Below, in pieces: positions 19,795 to 29,292 of a stretch of 64,000 bases of DNA (position 1 is its first letter; each line of letters starts with the position of its first letter). The notes under the pieces were generated by a model. It was given only the letters and a program-made list of their open reading frames with translations. It did no database searches and was not told the DNA's origin. Source of the DNA: Stentor roeselii (lineage: Eukaryota; Ciliophora; Heterotrichea; Heterotrichida; Stentoridae); NCBI GenBank assembly GCA_006503475.1, contig RSEH01000108.1:1-64000 (forward strand). The letters run 5' to 3'. A program made the translations under genes and the position numbers.

Positions 19795-19955
19795 TTATTT
19801 GAATCAGATTTCAAGGAAGAAATGATGTACTTTAATCATTTAACCCAACTAAAACATTTCTCTACAACAATCCCTACACTTAATCCACCATTAAAGTCCC
19901 CAAACCTAAACAAAAATTCTTCAATCTCTAAATAAATTTAAAACTTAAATACACC

Positions 19956-21122
19956 TCACATTAAACTAACTGATTTCTTATGATGACCATTTTGAACAGT
20001 CATGAAAATCCTTTCATCATAAGTATACCCAGCGAACAATGCTTGATTCCCATTCAAGTCAATATTCGGGTCTATCTCATCTTTCCACTCTCCAAGATTC
20101 CTTGGATCGAAGTTGTCTGAAGACCTGGGCACGAAAGGAGACTGCAAAGTCCCTGAGTAAAGCTCTCTCCATGGAAAGTCACGCACCCAAGGATGTTGAC
20201 AGACTTCGCTGAACCCCCCGTTGCCCAGTCTATTCGAAACTTTCCTTTGAATCATTTTATTTGCGAAATCTGCTGCTTCGAGAGACCAGTTCTCTGGAAC
20301 TTCTGAGATTCTAGCCTGCTTTGATAAGATTTGATCTCTGATTTCTTTTCTGTCCCTTCCAATATAAGGTCTTTTCCTCATAATCAATTCATACAAAATA
20401 ATCCCAACAGCAAAATAATCCGCAGCAAACGAGTGATTTTGCCTAAAAATGACTTCAGGAGCCATATACCCAGGAGTTCCAGAAGTATCCTTCGAATTTT
20501 CCGCAACCCATCTTCTCGCAATTCCAAAGTCAGTGATAAACAAATACCCTTTCTCATCAAAAACCAAATTTTCAGGTTTAATATCCCGATGAATGACATT
20601 ATTGCTATGAATGAACTGAAGTCCTAAAACAATGCAACAAATAAAAAACTTTGCTTGAATCTCTGTAAATTTCTTAACTTTCGCAATATGATACCTCAAG
20701 TCCCCTCCATTCTTCAAGTCAAGAACCAAGAACAAATTTTCCCTATCTTGAAACGCGAAATGCATGTTGACAATAAAGTTGCATCTCAAGTTTTCCAATA
20801 TTTCTCTTTCATTCATCACAGAATGAACACTTCGCTTGCTGATCACTCTTAACTTCTGCATTTCTTTCAAAGCGAAAAGAGTTTTGGTCTTTTTTAACTC
20901 GACTTTCCAAACCTTTCCGAAACCTCCTCGGCCGATGGGGTATTGGAAGTTGAAGCTCAGCCTTGAAAGCTGCCCTGTCATGCTGCTTGTGTCTGGACGG
21001 GCTGGAAGGTTGGAACTGATGTGTCGAGAGTGATGGGCTGTTGATGTCCTTTTTGGGATTTTTTTGGAGGAGCTGGATGGTTTGTAGCTCGAGCTGGCTT
21101 TATTTTCTGAGTATCTGTGCAT
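19956..21122 (-). CDS. STK32/YANK-like AGC Ser/Thr kinase
   Basis: A complete protein kinase of 388 residues. A Ser/Lys-rich tail of 50 residues precedes the kinase domain: GRGGFG at 64-69, ATP lysine K86 in FALKEM, catalytic HRD at 178-180, DFG at 198-200 and APE near 221. The segment FIVNMHFAFQD, the LVLDLKNGGDLRYH hinge and the RRPYIGR-like stretch after the F helix resemble the STK32 (YANK) branch of AGC kinases. The C-terminal extension keeps an FVPRSSDNFD stretch but I see no clear hydrophobic motif. The kinase domain is a paralogue of the one in the large protein at 24571. It shares a 38-nt divergent promoter with the next gene. Confidence 0.9.
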   Translation of the reverse strand: MHRYSENKASSSYKPSSSSKKIPKRTSTAHHSRHISSNLPARPDTSSMTGQLSRLSFNFQYPIGRGGFGKVWKVELKKTKTLFALKEMQKLRVISKRSVHSVMNEREILENLRCNFIVNMHFAFQDRENLFLVLDLKNGGDLRYHIAKVKKFTEIQAKFFICCIVLGLQFIHSNNVIHRDIKPENLVFDEKGYLFITDFGIARRWVAENSKDTSGTPGYMAPEVIFRQNHSFAADYFAVGIILYELIMRKRPYIGRDRKEIRDQILSKQARISEVPENWSLEAADFANKMIQRKVSNRLGNGGFSEVCQHPWVRDFPWRELYSGTLQSPFVPRSSDNFDPRNLGEWKDEIDPNIDLNGNQALFAGYTYDERIFMTVQNGHHKKSVSLM

Positions 21123-21160
21123 TTAATTATTTCGATATGAAAGATTAGGAATTATTATTT

Positions 21161-22381
21161 ATGGCTGAGCTGAATAACGTACTCAATATAATAAGAAGTG
21201 AGAAGGGATTGGAATTGAATAACTTGTTTTCCAAGTTCAGAGACATCAATCCTTGCTTAGCATATGAAGGCAAAGTTACCAACATGATTAGGGATATATG
21301 TGAGACATTGGAAATAGATTTGGGTATAGGTAGAGACAGCAAAGACCTAATTGATAGTTTTCGAGTAATATACCGAAACACCTGGAAATTCAAAGTTCCA
21401 GAAGAGTTCAAAAAAATCATAATAGCCTGGATAAGTTTAAACCAACTTCCCTACCTTCCAGCAGCAAGATCAAAAAAGCACTACTTAGACTTCCTAAGAA
21501 AAAAGAAGTCTTACTACGACAAAGCTGCGATATCCTCAAGTCCAAGCGACAAGACCATTTTAAATTCCGCATCAACCCAAATCAAAGAAAAAATAATTCT
21601 TCTAAACAAAATGTACTACTTCGAAACTCCAATTCTAATCTTCCGCCAAGACCTCACCGACGCTGAAAAAGAAAACCTTCAAGAAATCTTCGACTTTTAC
21701 GCAAATTCTCACTTAATAATCTCAAAATTCACTACTTTCGACGGGTTAAAAGTCCAAAAACGTCTCTGGTCTTGTGGAGTTTTCGTAAAATTCTGCACAG
21801 TTTTCGGTCTTTACGGAAAACTTTCAAGTAAAAAACAACTTTTAAGTCATAAAACAATTCTTGAAATTTTTACGAAACATTCAATTTTAAAGAAAAATAT
21901 GAATTTTCAAGGGTTTTTTAATAGTCTTCAAGATGTCACTTCTGAACTTTTGAAGATTCCTGGAAAATTTCGCTTTCCTGTTGATTTTCAAGGTTTAGAG
22001 TCAGGACAATATCGGATTATTTTATGTGATCGGATTAAATTGATGATGATTTTGAATATCAGGGAAAAAATGAGAAAATCTGTAAAAAGTTTCGCTTGTG
22101 GAGATGTCAAGTCAAGGATTTCTCCTGATGACCCTTGCTTGAGTTATAAGTTTTTACCTAGTCCTCAGGAACAGAATAAACTTAGAGAATTGAAGTTTAA
22201 GAAAAGTGTTGCTACTCAGAGAAGAACTGTTGTTCCACACTCAGAACCTACACCCAAGGTGAAGAGTAGACCTTTGAGTAGCTTTCAAAGTCTTGCGAAC
22301 TTTAGGAAAACTGGGGATGTTGTTAGGGTTTATCATTCTAAGTCAAAGGCAAGTTTAACGGAATTTAAGAATGAGATGTAA
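21161..22381 (+). CDS. Unknown 406-residue protein
   Basis: An intact frame with no domain I recognise. It is mostly helical, basic, and rich in Phe and Leu. A Ser/Thr/Lys-rich C-terminal tail carries RRTVVPHSEPTPKVKSRP. Helices around 160-260 could form an EF-hand-like or armadillo-like fold, but no motif proves it. The start lies 38 nt from that of the STK32-like kinase in a head-to-head pair, which suggests shared transcription. A+C-rich codons dominate near 21380-21830 and G+T-rich codons follow. Confidence 0.72.
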   Translation: MAELNNVLNIIRSEKGLELNNLFSKFRDINPCLAYEGKVTNMIRDICETLEIDLGIGRDSKDLIDSFRVIYRNTWKFKVPEEFKKIIIAWISLNQLPYLPAARSKKHYLDFLRKKKSYYDKAAISSSPSDKTILNSASTQIKEKIILLNKMYYFETPILIFRQDLTDAEKENLQEIFDFYANSHLIISKFTTFDGLKVQKRLWSCGVFVKFCTVFGLYGKLSSKKQLLSHKTILEIFTKHSILKKNMNFQGFFNSLQDVTSELLKIPGKFRFPVDFQGLESGQYRIILCDRIKLMMILNIREKMRKSVKSFACGDVKSRISPDDPCLSYKFLPSPQEQNKLRELKFKKSVATQRRTVVPHSEPTPKVKSRPLSSFQSLANFRKTGDVVRVYHSKSKASLTEFKNEM

Positions 22382-22621
22382 AAGGGAATATTGTAAGTCA
22401 TTTATTGGGTTTTTTAAGGTATAAAGATTGGTTGTTTCTTTCAATTTTAAAGATAAATAATTGTTTTTTATCATTTGAGGATGATGAAAATTGGGGTTGG
22501 AAGTTTGGAGGTGGGAATTTTAATTGATTATAATTTTTTGTATTCTTTGATCTTATACCTGAAGAAATGGAAATGACGAAAATGAATTATTCAGAGTAAT
22601 TAATTATTGGTTTTAAACTCA
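22382..22621. other. Tail-to-tail intergenic region
   Basis: 240 nt of AT-rich sequence between two convergent genes, unusually long for convergent genes in this window. I see no gene in it. Confidence 0.4.
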
Positions 22622-23491
22622 TTACTGAAAAATCCCTGAATGTCTACAACTTTTATGTTTCGTATAAACAGCAATTTCCCTTTCAATCCTTTCAATCTCT
22701 TCAACAAGTTCCTTCTTCCTTTTAACCATTTCATCCATCTGCGAAACTTTCACCTTTTTCAACTTCTTTAAATCCTTAACAGACTTGACCTGAAATCCAT
22801 CTTCACAATGCGCAGCCTGATCAGTTTTCTGTTTAAATCGATTAAGTAAACTTTCATTTAAATCCTGAGCAGTTGCCAAGTTTTCCTTCAAACAATTAAA
22901 AACTTCTAAATTTTCTTCAATATTTTTCTGACCTTCATAGACCTCTTTGGCCAGTTCTTGAAAAATTCTTTCAACGTCAACCATCTGCTGTTCAAGCGGA
23001 CTGACCTTCGCCCTTGCCCTGTTGCAAAGATTTTTCTGTTGTTTGACTTTTTCCAGCAAGGCCAAAAGAGAATGTTTTTCTTCAGACTTATTTGACCCGA
23101 CTTGTTTATTTTCATTTTCCAGTCTTGCTTTAGACTCTTTTATCTGATTTTCAAGGTCTTTAACACGGCCTTGACTTGTTTTCACGTCTTTTTCCAGGCT
23201 TAATAGATTTGATTCAAGTTTTTCTAACATTTGTGACTCAAAAAAAGAACTCAAGGCTGAAGAGTAGCAGTCTTGACAGACTCTTCTTTTTTCAGATACT
23301 TTTCGAGATGAGCACTTTCTGCAGATGTTCCTTTTGCAGAAAAAACAAATTTTACGAGATGCTCGAACAAGTCCTAAAGATCCGAATTCGACGTCGCAGA
23401 TGTGGCAGTTTTTTGGAGGGATGTAGTTTTTAATGTCTTTTATTGGGATGAAGTCGATTTGATCCGGTGGGAAGAATGAAAATCGCTCCAT
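22622..23491 (-). CDS. FYVE-like zinc finger and coiled-coil protein
   Basis: A 289-residue protein. Near the N-terminus is a Cys-rich module with paired motifs CHICDVEFG, CFFCKRNICRKC and CQDC, the layout of a FYVE-related double zinc site, but without the RHHCR basic patch typical of PI3P binding. Residues 85-280 are coiled coil. The frame continues upstream to a TTG, but I choose the ATG at 23489-23491 because TTG starts are not expected in a ciliate nucleus. The gene may encode a membrane-associated or scaffold protein; lipid binding is uncertain. Confidence 0.72.
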   Translation of the reverse strand: MERFSFFPPDQIDFIPIKDIKNYIPPKNCHICDVEFGSLGLVRASRKICFFCKRNICRKCSSRKVSEKRRVCQDCYSSALSSFFESQMLEKLESNLLSLEKDVKTSQGRVKDLENQIKESKARLENENKQVGSNKSEEKHSLLALLEKVKQQKNLCNRARAKVSPLEQQMVDVERIFQELAKEVYEGQKNIEENLEVFNCLKENLATAQDLNESLLNRFKQKTDQAAHCEDGFQVKSVKDLKKLKKVKVSQMDEMVKRKKELVEEIERIEREIAVYTKHKSCRHSGIFQ

Positions 23492-23695
23492 ATATGATGA
23501 ATTAGAGGGAATCAATGGAACAGGTATTAAAAGGTCGGAAGGTGATAGGAGGAAGTTTGATTAATTTTACTTGATTTTAGTTTAAATGATTTTATTGGAT
23601 GAAAGAGGGTTTAAGGGAGTTTAGTATGATGATATAGGATTTTTTATTATTCGAGTAGGGGTTAATTACAGGTTTAATAGATTAATTATTATATA

Positions 23696-23887
23696 ATGGG
23701 AAGCTGTGTCAAGCCTACTCAAGACGTCGCTGTCGGAAACAAGGTAGTGGTAGTCACTTCTAACTCTTATATCAACGGAATCAACATCGACTCTGGATTG
23801 CCAAAGTCGACTGTAGCGATCACCTTGAATGAAGATGGCCATTTGCTGTGGAAGAAAGAATATGATTTAAATAGTAAAGTTTTTTGA
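23696..23887 (+). CDS. Small protein with an MGSC acylation-type N-terminus
   Basis: A 63-residue frame starting MGSCVKP, the pattern of N-myristoylation (Gly2) with a palmitoylation-ready Cys4. The body looks like a compact beta-rich domain, with a repeated Val stretch and a TVAITLNEDG turn, ending KVF before TGA. The codon choice is clearly coding-like. I do not recognise the family. A TGA stop here fits the standard code. Confidence 0.55.
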   Translation: MGSCVKPTQDVAVGNKVVVVTSNSYINGINIDSGLPKSTVAITLNEDGHLLWKKEYDLNSKVF

Positions 23888-24570
23888 TTTGATTCAGATT
23901 TGACGTCTCTTTAGAGACAAAAGTTTCAGGCCATTCAATCCATTTCGCCTTGCATTTAGAAAGTCTTTCATATTGAGTTTTAAAATAAGTCTTTTTATTC
24001 AATCAATATTTTTATCTATGGATTATCGAAATATTTTCGTATCTTAATAGTTTGATAGTTTTATCATCGCAAATTCGGCATTTTGTAGTTGAGTCAAAAG
24101 TTGTTGAAGACGAATTATCCTTTTTGTAAAGTATGAAATTCAACCATTTTCTAAATTAATTTAGCCTCAGAATGGCAGTTTTTTGAAATTTCTTGTTTAT
24201 GATAGTTTTGATTTTTTAGTTTTTTAGATTTATTCAAGTTTGGCTTAAGAATTTTTTTATTACCAAGTGAAAATTTATTCTTTTAAACAGTTTTTCAATA
24301 ATCAACTCACATCAAAATAATGAGCTGGTCATTGAAATCAAGAAGATAATAATGATTTATAATTAACCTTCAAACCTGCTTTAACTACTATCCTTTATAA
24401 TTTACTCTCTATCGATGCTAATTCAAATCCTATTGAATAACAAACACCATATCCAGAAAATCCTGAAATTTTTCATAAATTACATAAATTTGAATTTCAA
24501 GATTCAATCAATCAAAAACCCTAAAATTTTCAAGGTATTCTAAATTCAATAATAATAATAAGCCTATAAA
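23888..24570. other. Intergenic region with weak coding-like traces
   Basis: 683 nt without a supported gene. On the minus strand two open stretches (about 23820-24002 and 24005-24160) have coding-like content, one with a C-x2-C pair, but there is no ATG and stops separate them. The final 200 nt before the ATG at 24571 are C-containing and nearly G-free, like other promoters here. Confidence 0.35.
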
Positions 24571-27500
24571 ATGTTATTTCTACTAGCCTATGTATTTCTA
24601 TTGATATCCCCTACAGTTCACAGCAATAAAAACTGCATAAAGCCCGGCTGTGACTCCTGCATCTCAGGTTTTTCCTACAAAAACACAAGCTGCTTATCAA
24701 TATGTCCTTCATCATTCTCACAAAATTCTAAAACCTGCGAACCATCTTCATCTCTTTCTCTCTTCGAATTAGAATTTTTCAACTTTTTGAATTTTTCAGC
24801 ATCCTCAATAGATTCCTTTCATCATCCTCTGAACCTTCCATTTTCCGAAGAATCGAAGAAAGGTCCTCTCCCAACAAAAACTCAAGGTTTTTACTTTGAA
24901 TCAACAAGTAGCCTAGTCTCAATCAAGTCCTGGACATTATCACCTGACTTCTGCTTTACACTTTTCTTCAAATCATTTAAACCTGGTAAGATTTTCACAA
25001 TTTCTGAAAATTCCTCTATTTTCCTGGAAATTCTTTCAAAAGACTCAAAAGTAGAGATTTTTCTGAATATTTCTAAAAATGATTCATTTTCTCTTCAAAA
25101 AACTGAATTTTCCAGTTCTAGGTTCTGGACAATCTTTACTTTTAAATGCATTCAGTCGAAACTCCACCTGATGCTTTGGAACAACTACGAAAATATTCCT
25201 TTAATCGGCTCTGAATTTCAAATGTCTTCTAATTCCTCCTCATTCCTTCTCGGAGCGTTTGAAAATCCATCATCAAATTCAGAAAATTCTGAAATTTTTC
25301 GAAATTCTCAAAGTTTTCAAGGTTTTTTGTATTACTTCTGCATGAGAAACGACTTAAACTGTTACTACAAAACTTTATCAGCACCCAGTTGTGACCTGTT
25401 CAATTACGTCGACTTATCCTGCAAGCCCTGCGACTTAAAATGTGGAACTTGGCCTTTTTGCACAAGAGAGACTTGCAACGTTTGTTACTCAAGTTCTTGT
25501 CTTGAGTGTTCAGGATACGGTTCCGAGCACTGCAGTTTATGTGAAGATAACTCTTTAGACCAGTGCATAAAAGCTCGAAACTGTGCCAAGGGCAGCGGGT
25601 TTAAATGTGAAGAATGCCTTCAAACTTTTGAACTCGTTGAAGGACTTTGTCTCAGACCTTACTCGAAATTTTTACCGTTAAACGTGAAATTTGATAGAAT
25701 TCAACAGTTCGTTGGAGGAGTTTTTCAGTCAGGTGCAAATGCTTCTACTTTCGCACCTTTTAACCTGCCAGAAAAAGATGACCCGGTTCCTATGAAACAA
25801 AGAGGGTACTTTTTTAATGCCGGGACCTTCATGATGACGAAAAATTTGAACTTGCAACATAAGTTCAGTATTTTTACTTGGATTTCAGTTAATAACTATG
25901 TGAATGTCATACAAACTGAACTTTTTAGCTTGTTTTTTGATGGAATTGCCAGGATTAGGTTAAGAAATTTTGAAGAGTTTAGGTTGTTTATTGTGAATAA
26001 TGACTGCGTGATGGAGGACTGGAAGGCCCTGGGTGTTATTTTAGATTACAGAGAAGGAACCAGCTATTTACATGCAGTTTGCAATTCAAGGGTAATGCTT
26101 AAAGTCCAAGCAAAAGGTTACGCTTTTTATGACTTCAACAACTTCTTCAACATCACAGCTTCCAACTTTTTTTTCCTTTATCAGCTGGTGATTTTACCTT
26201 TTGTTGACTTTGAGTACTGGAAAATTCTTGATATTTGTCAGAAGCCTTTTGATGCGTCTTGTCTTTGGCGACCTGATACGACAGTTTATTTTAATGAAGG
26301 TTTTCAGGAATATGACAAGTGTGATATTACTTGCAAGGCAGGATGTGGGTCTTTTGCAACTTGTAATCAATGCAAATATATTGACTGCTCGGTTTGTGGT
26401 AGTTTTGAGGAAAAATGTCAGAATGGGCAAAAAGTCGATTTTTGTTTGAATGGGTTGAAAATTTCAGAGGATAGGGAAAAATGTTGTGATTTTCGATGTG
26501 GAAATTGTTATGGTGATCGACATTTTTATTGCTTTTCTTGTAGACAAGGGTTTTATTTGGATGGAAATGTTTGCATGGCTTGGTGTCCTACTGAGTTTTT
26601 AATAATTGGAAAAAAATGTGAACCTCCGAAGGATTTTATTGTTTTTTCTATTTTGTTCAATAAAAAAGGAAAAAGACTTAAAAGTAAATCTGTTATTTTT
26701 GATGTGGGAAACAGTTCTGCTGTTTTGAGTAAAGGACGAGGGCTGTTCTTTTCACAAGCAAAATTAAATTCCAGTGAATTTCTGATGTCTTCAGGGTTTT
26801 CTTTAATGCTCTGGGTCAGGGTGAATAAACATGGAAAAATTCTGCAAAAGGGAGATTTTTTGATTGATTCTAATGTTTTTGTGGAATTTTCCAATCATTC
26901 TTTGAAATTTCCTCCTGTTATTTTAAATACCTGGACTTTAATGGTTTTTAATTTTTTTGAATTGAACGGCGCTTATCATGTGGTTCTTAAAAGTCTTTTC
27001 GGACTGATTTCGACGAGTTTATCGAAAAGGACTTGCTTTGAAGATGTCCAGTCTTCTATGGTTCTTGGGTCTGATGATTTTGCTGGATTTATCTGGAAGG
27101 TTTCAATGTTTTCTAAGAATGATTTAAATGGAAGTTATTTTGATGTTTGTTCTGAACGTGTTCATGAAAATTGTTTGTGGGATTGCGACTTTCTTGAATA
27201 TTTTGATGGAAAAAACTGCAAACCTTGCCATGAAAGATGTGAATTTGGATGTGCTAGGCAGAATGATTGTAATGTTTGTAGTGATCCTTATTGTAGTGAT
27301 TGTGTTAGTCTTGATGGAAAGTGTGAATGTAGTGATGGGTATTTTTGGAATGGAGAAAAGTGCCAAGAATGCGATGGAGTTTGCACAATTTGCAAAAAAG
27401 GAAAATGTCTTAAATGTGCAGAAAGCCATAAACTTGTAAACGATTCCTGCATATGTGAAGAAATAAACGGAAAATGCATAAAATGTGATCTAAACTGTCT

Positions 27501-28797
27501 AGAATGTACAGGAAATGCCAAAAACTGTCCAACCCTTAAAACCTCTTCAAACCTTCAAACTCCTGCCTCCCCCTTTGCACAAAACAAATCATTCATAGTT
27601 ATCTGTTCAGATATCTATTCATTTACTCTTCTCTCCCCATTCTTCCCATCTCCCAACTTCTTATCCCCCTCACCTTCTTCTCTACCCTCCTTAAAATCCT
27701 ACCTGACCTTCTCCCCTTCATTCTGCGACTATTTTTCAAACCAATCATCTCTAAACCTGTCCGACTACCTTAAAAACCCTGAAAATTTCCTAAATTTTTT
27801 ACAAAATTCAAAGAAAAATCCTTCAAACTCATTAAAACTCTCAAAAAGCGATTTCGAATTCCTTCAAATAATCGGGCGAGGGTCTTACGGTGAAGTTTGG
27901 GAAGTTCAACACAAAAAGACCCTGAAAACTTTCGCTTTGAAACTAATTCCAAAGTCTCGTCTTTCCAACCCATCAAGAATCCTTTCAAGTAGGCGAGAAA
28001 GAGACCTGTTGATGAGAATGTTTAACAAATTTATAGTGAATTTGCATTTTAGCTTCCAAGATGATTTTTTTCTGTACTTGGTGATGGACTTGATGAAAGG
28101 AGGAAGTTTGAGATTTCATATGTTGAACAGTAGGCTGTTGACTGAAGAAGAGGCAAAGTTCATCATTTGCTCAGTGCTGCTCGGACTGGACTACGTGCAT
28201 CGTCAAGACATTATCCATCAGGACATTAAGCCAGATAACATTCTTTTCAACTTGAAAGGAGAAGTTTTCATCACTGACTTCGGACTTTCCATCCCTTTAT
28301 CATTGTCGAATGAGATTCTTAGTGCAGGAGGAACTTCTGGGTATATATCACCTGAAATCGCTTTTAAGAAGAACAGGACTTTTACTTCTGATTACTTTTC
28401 TGTTGGGGTGATTCTTTATGAATTGATCTTTGAGAGAAAACCTTTTCGAGGAAGAAGCTCGGAATATTACTTGAACCTTAAAACTGTGAACCCGAAAAAT
28501 TTAGAGGCTCATAAAAACTGGACTTTTGAAGCTGTTGACTTTTGTTATCGACTTCTTGAAAAAAATAATAGTCTTAGACTGGGAAGTCAAGGGTTTGAAC
28601 AGGTCAAAGGTCATCCTTGGGTTAGGAAGTTTTCATGGGATTTGATGGAAAAGGGAAAAATTATACCTTTGTTTGTGCCGGTAGAGAAAATGAATTTTGA
28701 TGTGGAGGATATGAGTGTTTGGAATGATGATAGGGGAGAGGTTGATAGGGATATGATGCTCCAGGTCTTTCAAGATTTTAGTTTTGAAAGAGAGTAG
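24571..28797 (+). CDS. Receptor-like protein: Cys-rich and LamG-like modules fused to an STK32-like kinase
   Basis: A 1408-residue single open frame. A signal peptide (first 18 or so residues) leads into a Cys-rich module, then three LamG/concanavalin-like domains (about 95-245, 365-560, 690-850), each followed by Cys-rich furin-like stretches with CxxC spacing. Residues about 995-1085 are Ser/Pro/Phe-rich. The kinase domain spans about 1095-1390: GRGSYG at 1102-1107, ALK lysine, HQD at 1216-1218 in place of HRD, DFG at 1236-1238, then SPE. Its closest relative by eye is the STK32-like kinase at 19956. I see no clean membrane helix between the two halves; the weak candidate is SFIVICSDIYSFTLL. 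This could be a receptor kinase, or two genes fused by annotation or assembly. The catalytic Arg is missing, so activity is uncertain. Confidence 0.8.
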   Translation: MLFLLAYVFLLISPTVHSNKNCIKPGCDSCISGFSYKNTSCLSICPSSFSQNSKTCEPSSSLSLFELEFFNFLNFSASSIDSFHHPLNLPFSEESKKGPLPTKTQGFYFESTSSLVSIKSWTLSPDFCFTLFFKSFKPGKIFTISENSSIFLEILSKDSKVEIFLNISKNDSFSLQKTEFSSSRFWTIFTFKCIQSKLHLMLWNNYENIPLIGSEFQMSSNSSSFLLGAFENPSSNSENSEIFRNSQSFQGFLYYFCMRNDLNCYYKTLSAPSCDLFNYVDLSCKPCDLKCGTWPFCTRETCNVCYSSSCLECSGYGSEHCSLCEDNSLDQCIKARNCAKGSGFKCEECLQTFELVEGLCLRPYSKFLPLNVKFDRIQQFVGGVFQSGANASTFAPFNLPEKDDPVPMKQRGYFFNAGTFMMTKNLNLQHKFSIFTWISVNNYVNVIQTELFSLFFDGIARIRLRNFEEFRLFIVNNDCVMEDWKALGVILDYREGTSYLHAVCNSRVMLKVQAKGYAFYDFNNFFNITASNFFFLYQLVILPFVDFEYWKILDICQKPFDASCLWRPDTTVYFNEGFQEYDKCDITCKAGCGSFATCNQCKYIDCSVCGSFEEKCQNGQKVDFCLNGLKISEDREKCCDFRCGNCYGDRHFYCFSCRQGFYLDGNVCMAWCPTEFLIIGKKCEPPKDFIVFSILFNKKGKRLKSKSVIFDVGNSSAVLSKGRGLFFSQAKLNSSEFLMSSGFSLMLWVRVNKHGKILQKGDFLIDSNVFVEFSNHSLKFPPVILNTWTLMVFNFFELNGAYHVVLKSLFGLISTSLSKRTCFEDVQSSMVLGSDDFAGFIWKVSMFSKNDLNGSYFDVCSERVHENCLWDCDFLEYFDGKNCKPCHERCEFGCARQNDCNVCSDPYCSDCVSLDGKCECSDGYFWNGEKCQECDGVCTICKKGKCLKCAESHKLVNDSCICEEINGKCIKCDLNCLECTGNAKNCPTLKTSSNLQTPASPFAQNKSFIVICSDIYSFTLLSPFFPSPNFLSPSPSSLPSLKSYLTFSPSFCDYFSNQSSLNLSDYLKNPENFLNFLQNSKKNPSNSLKLSKSDFEFLQIIGRGSYGEVWEVQHKKTLKTFALKLIPKSRLSNPSRILSSRRERDLLMRMFNKFIVNLHFSFQDDFFLYLVMDLMKGGSLRFHMLNSRLLTEEEAKFIICSVLLGLDYVHRQDIIHQDIKPDNILFNLKGEVFITDFGLSIPLSLSNEILSAGGTSGYISPEIAFKKNRTFTSDYFSVGVILYELIFERKPFRGRSSEYYLNLKTVNPKNLEAHKNWTFEAVDFCYRLLEKNNSLRLGSQGFEQVKGHPWVRKFSWDLMEKGKIIPLFVPVEKMNFDVEDMSVWNDDRGEVDRDMMLQVFQDFSFERE

Positions 28798-29292
28798 TTT
28801 TAGATTAAGTTTAATGAAGGGTAATTTTTAGAGAAGTGGATTTTTTTTTGGTATTATTGAAATGTGGATAATTTATATTTAAGTTTTGATTTAAAATATT
28901 GTCTTGGTCAGCTTTGCAGATTTTTTGGAAATTTATTAATATTTTAAAAGCTGGTAAAATTTATATTCTTTCATTCAAGTTTCTGTTTAACTGAGTTAAA
29001 ATATCGAAGGATAAATTTTGCGGGTATAATTTAAGGAATTAACTGCAGTTTGTATTTGTTTCTCTGTACATTTTTATAATATTAACTAGAAAAAATGCAG
29101 GAGCTGAATTTTAAGGATATTTATTCTACTGGGAATAATTGATATAAATATATCTTCAAATTTCATAAAGCTTACTTTTAAATTTATTTATACCCTTTCA
29201 ATGCCATTTACAAACTCATCAACTTTAAGAACATATTTAATAAATTCGATAAACTACACCTCAATCAAATAAAATTCAAATTTATAAAAATA
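28798..29292. other. AT-rich intergenic region
   Basis: 495 nt between two genes on the same strand. I see no gene or repeat. The last 120 nt are C-containing and nearly free of G on the plus strand, as before other genes here. Confidence 0.4.

Noticed and set aside
23820-24180. Minus-strand open stretches, one with a C-x2-C pair
   Set aside because: No ATG, stops between pieces, and joining them would need a GC-AG intron, which I do not see elsewhere here.
27124-27439. Long frames of about 100 codons on both strands inside the receptor-like gene
   Set aside because: Their low-complexity Val/Met or Ile/Thr composition mirrors the Cys-rich codons of the real frame.
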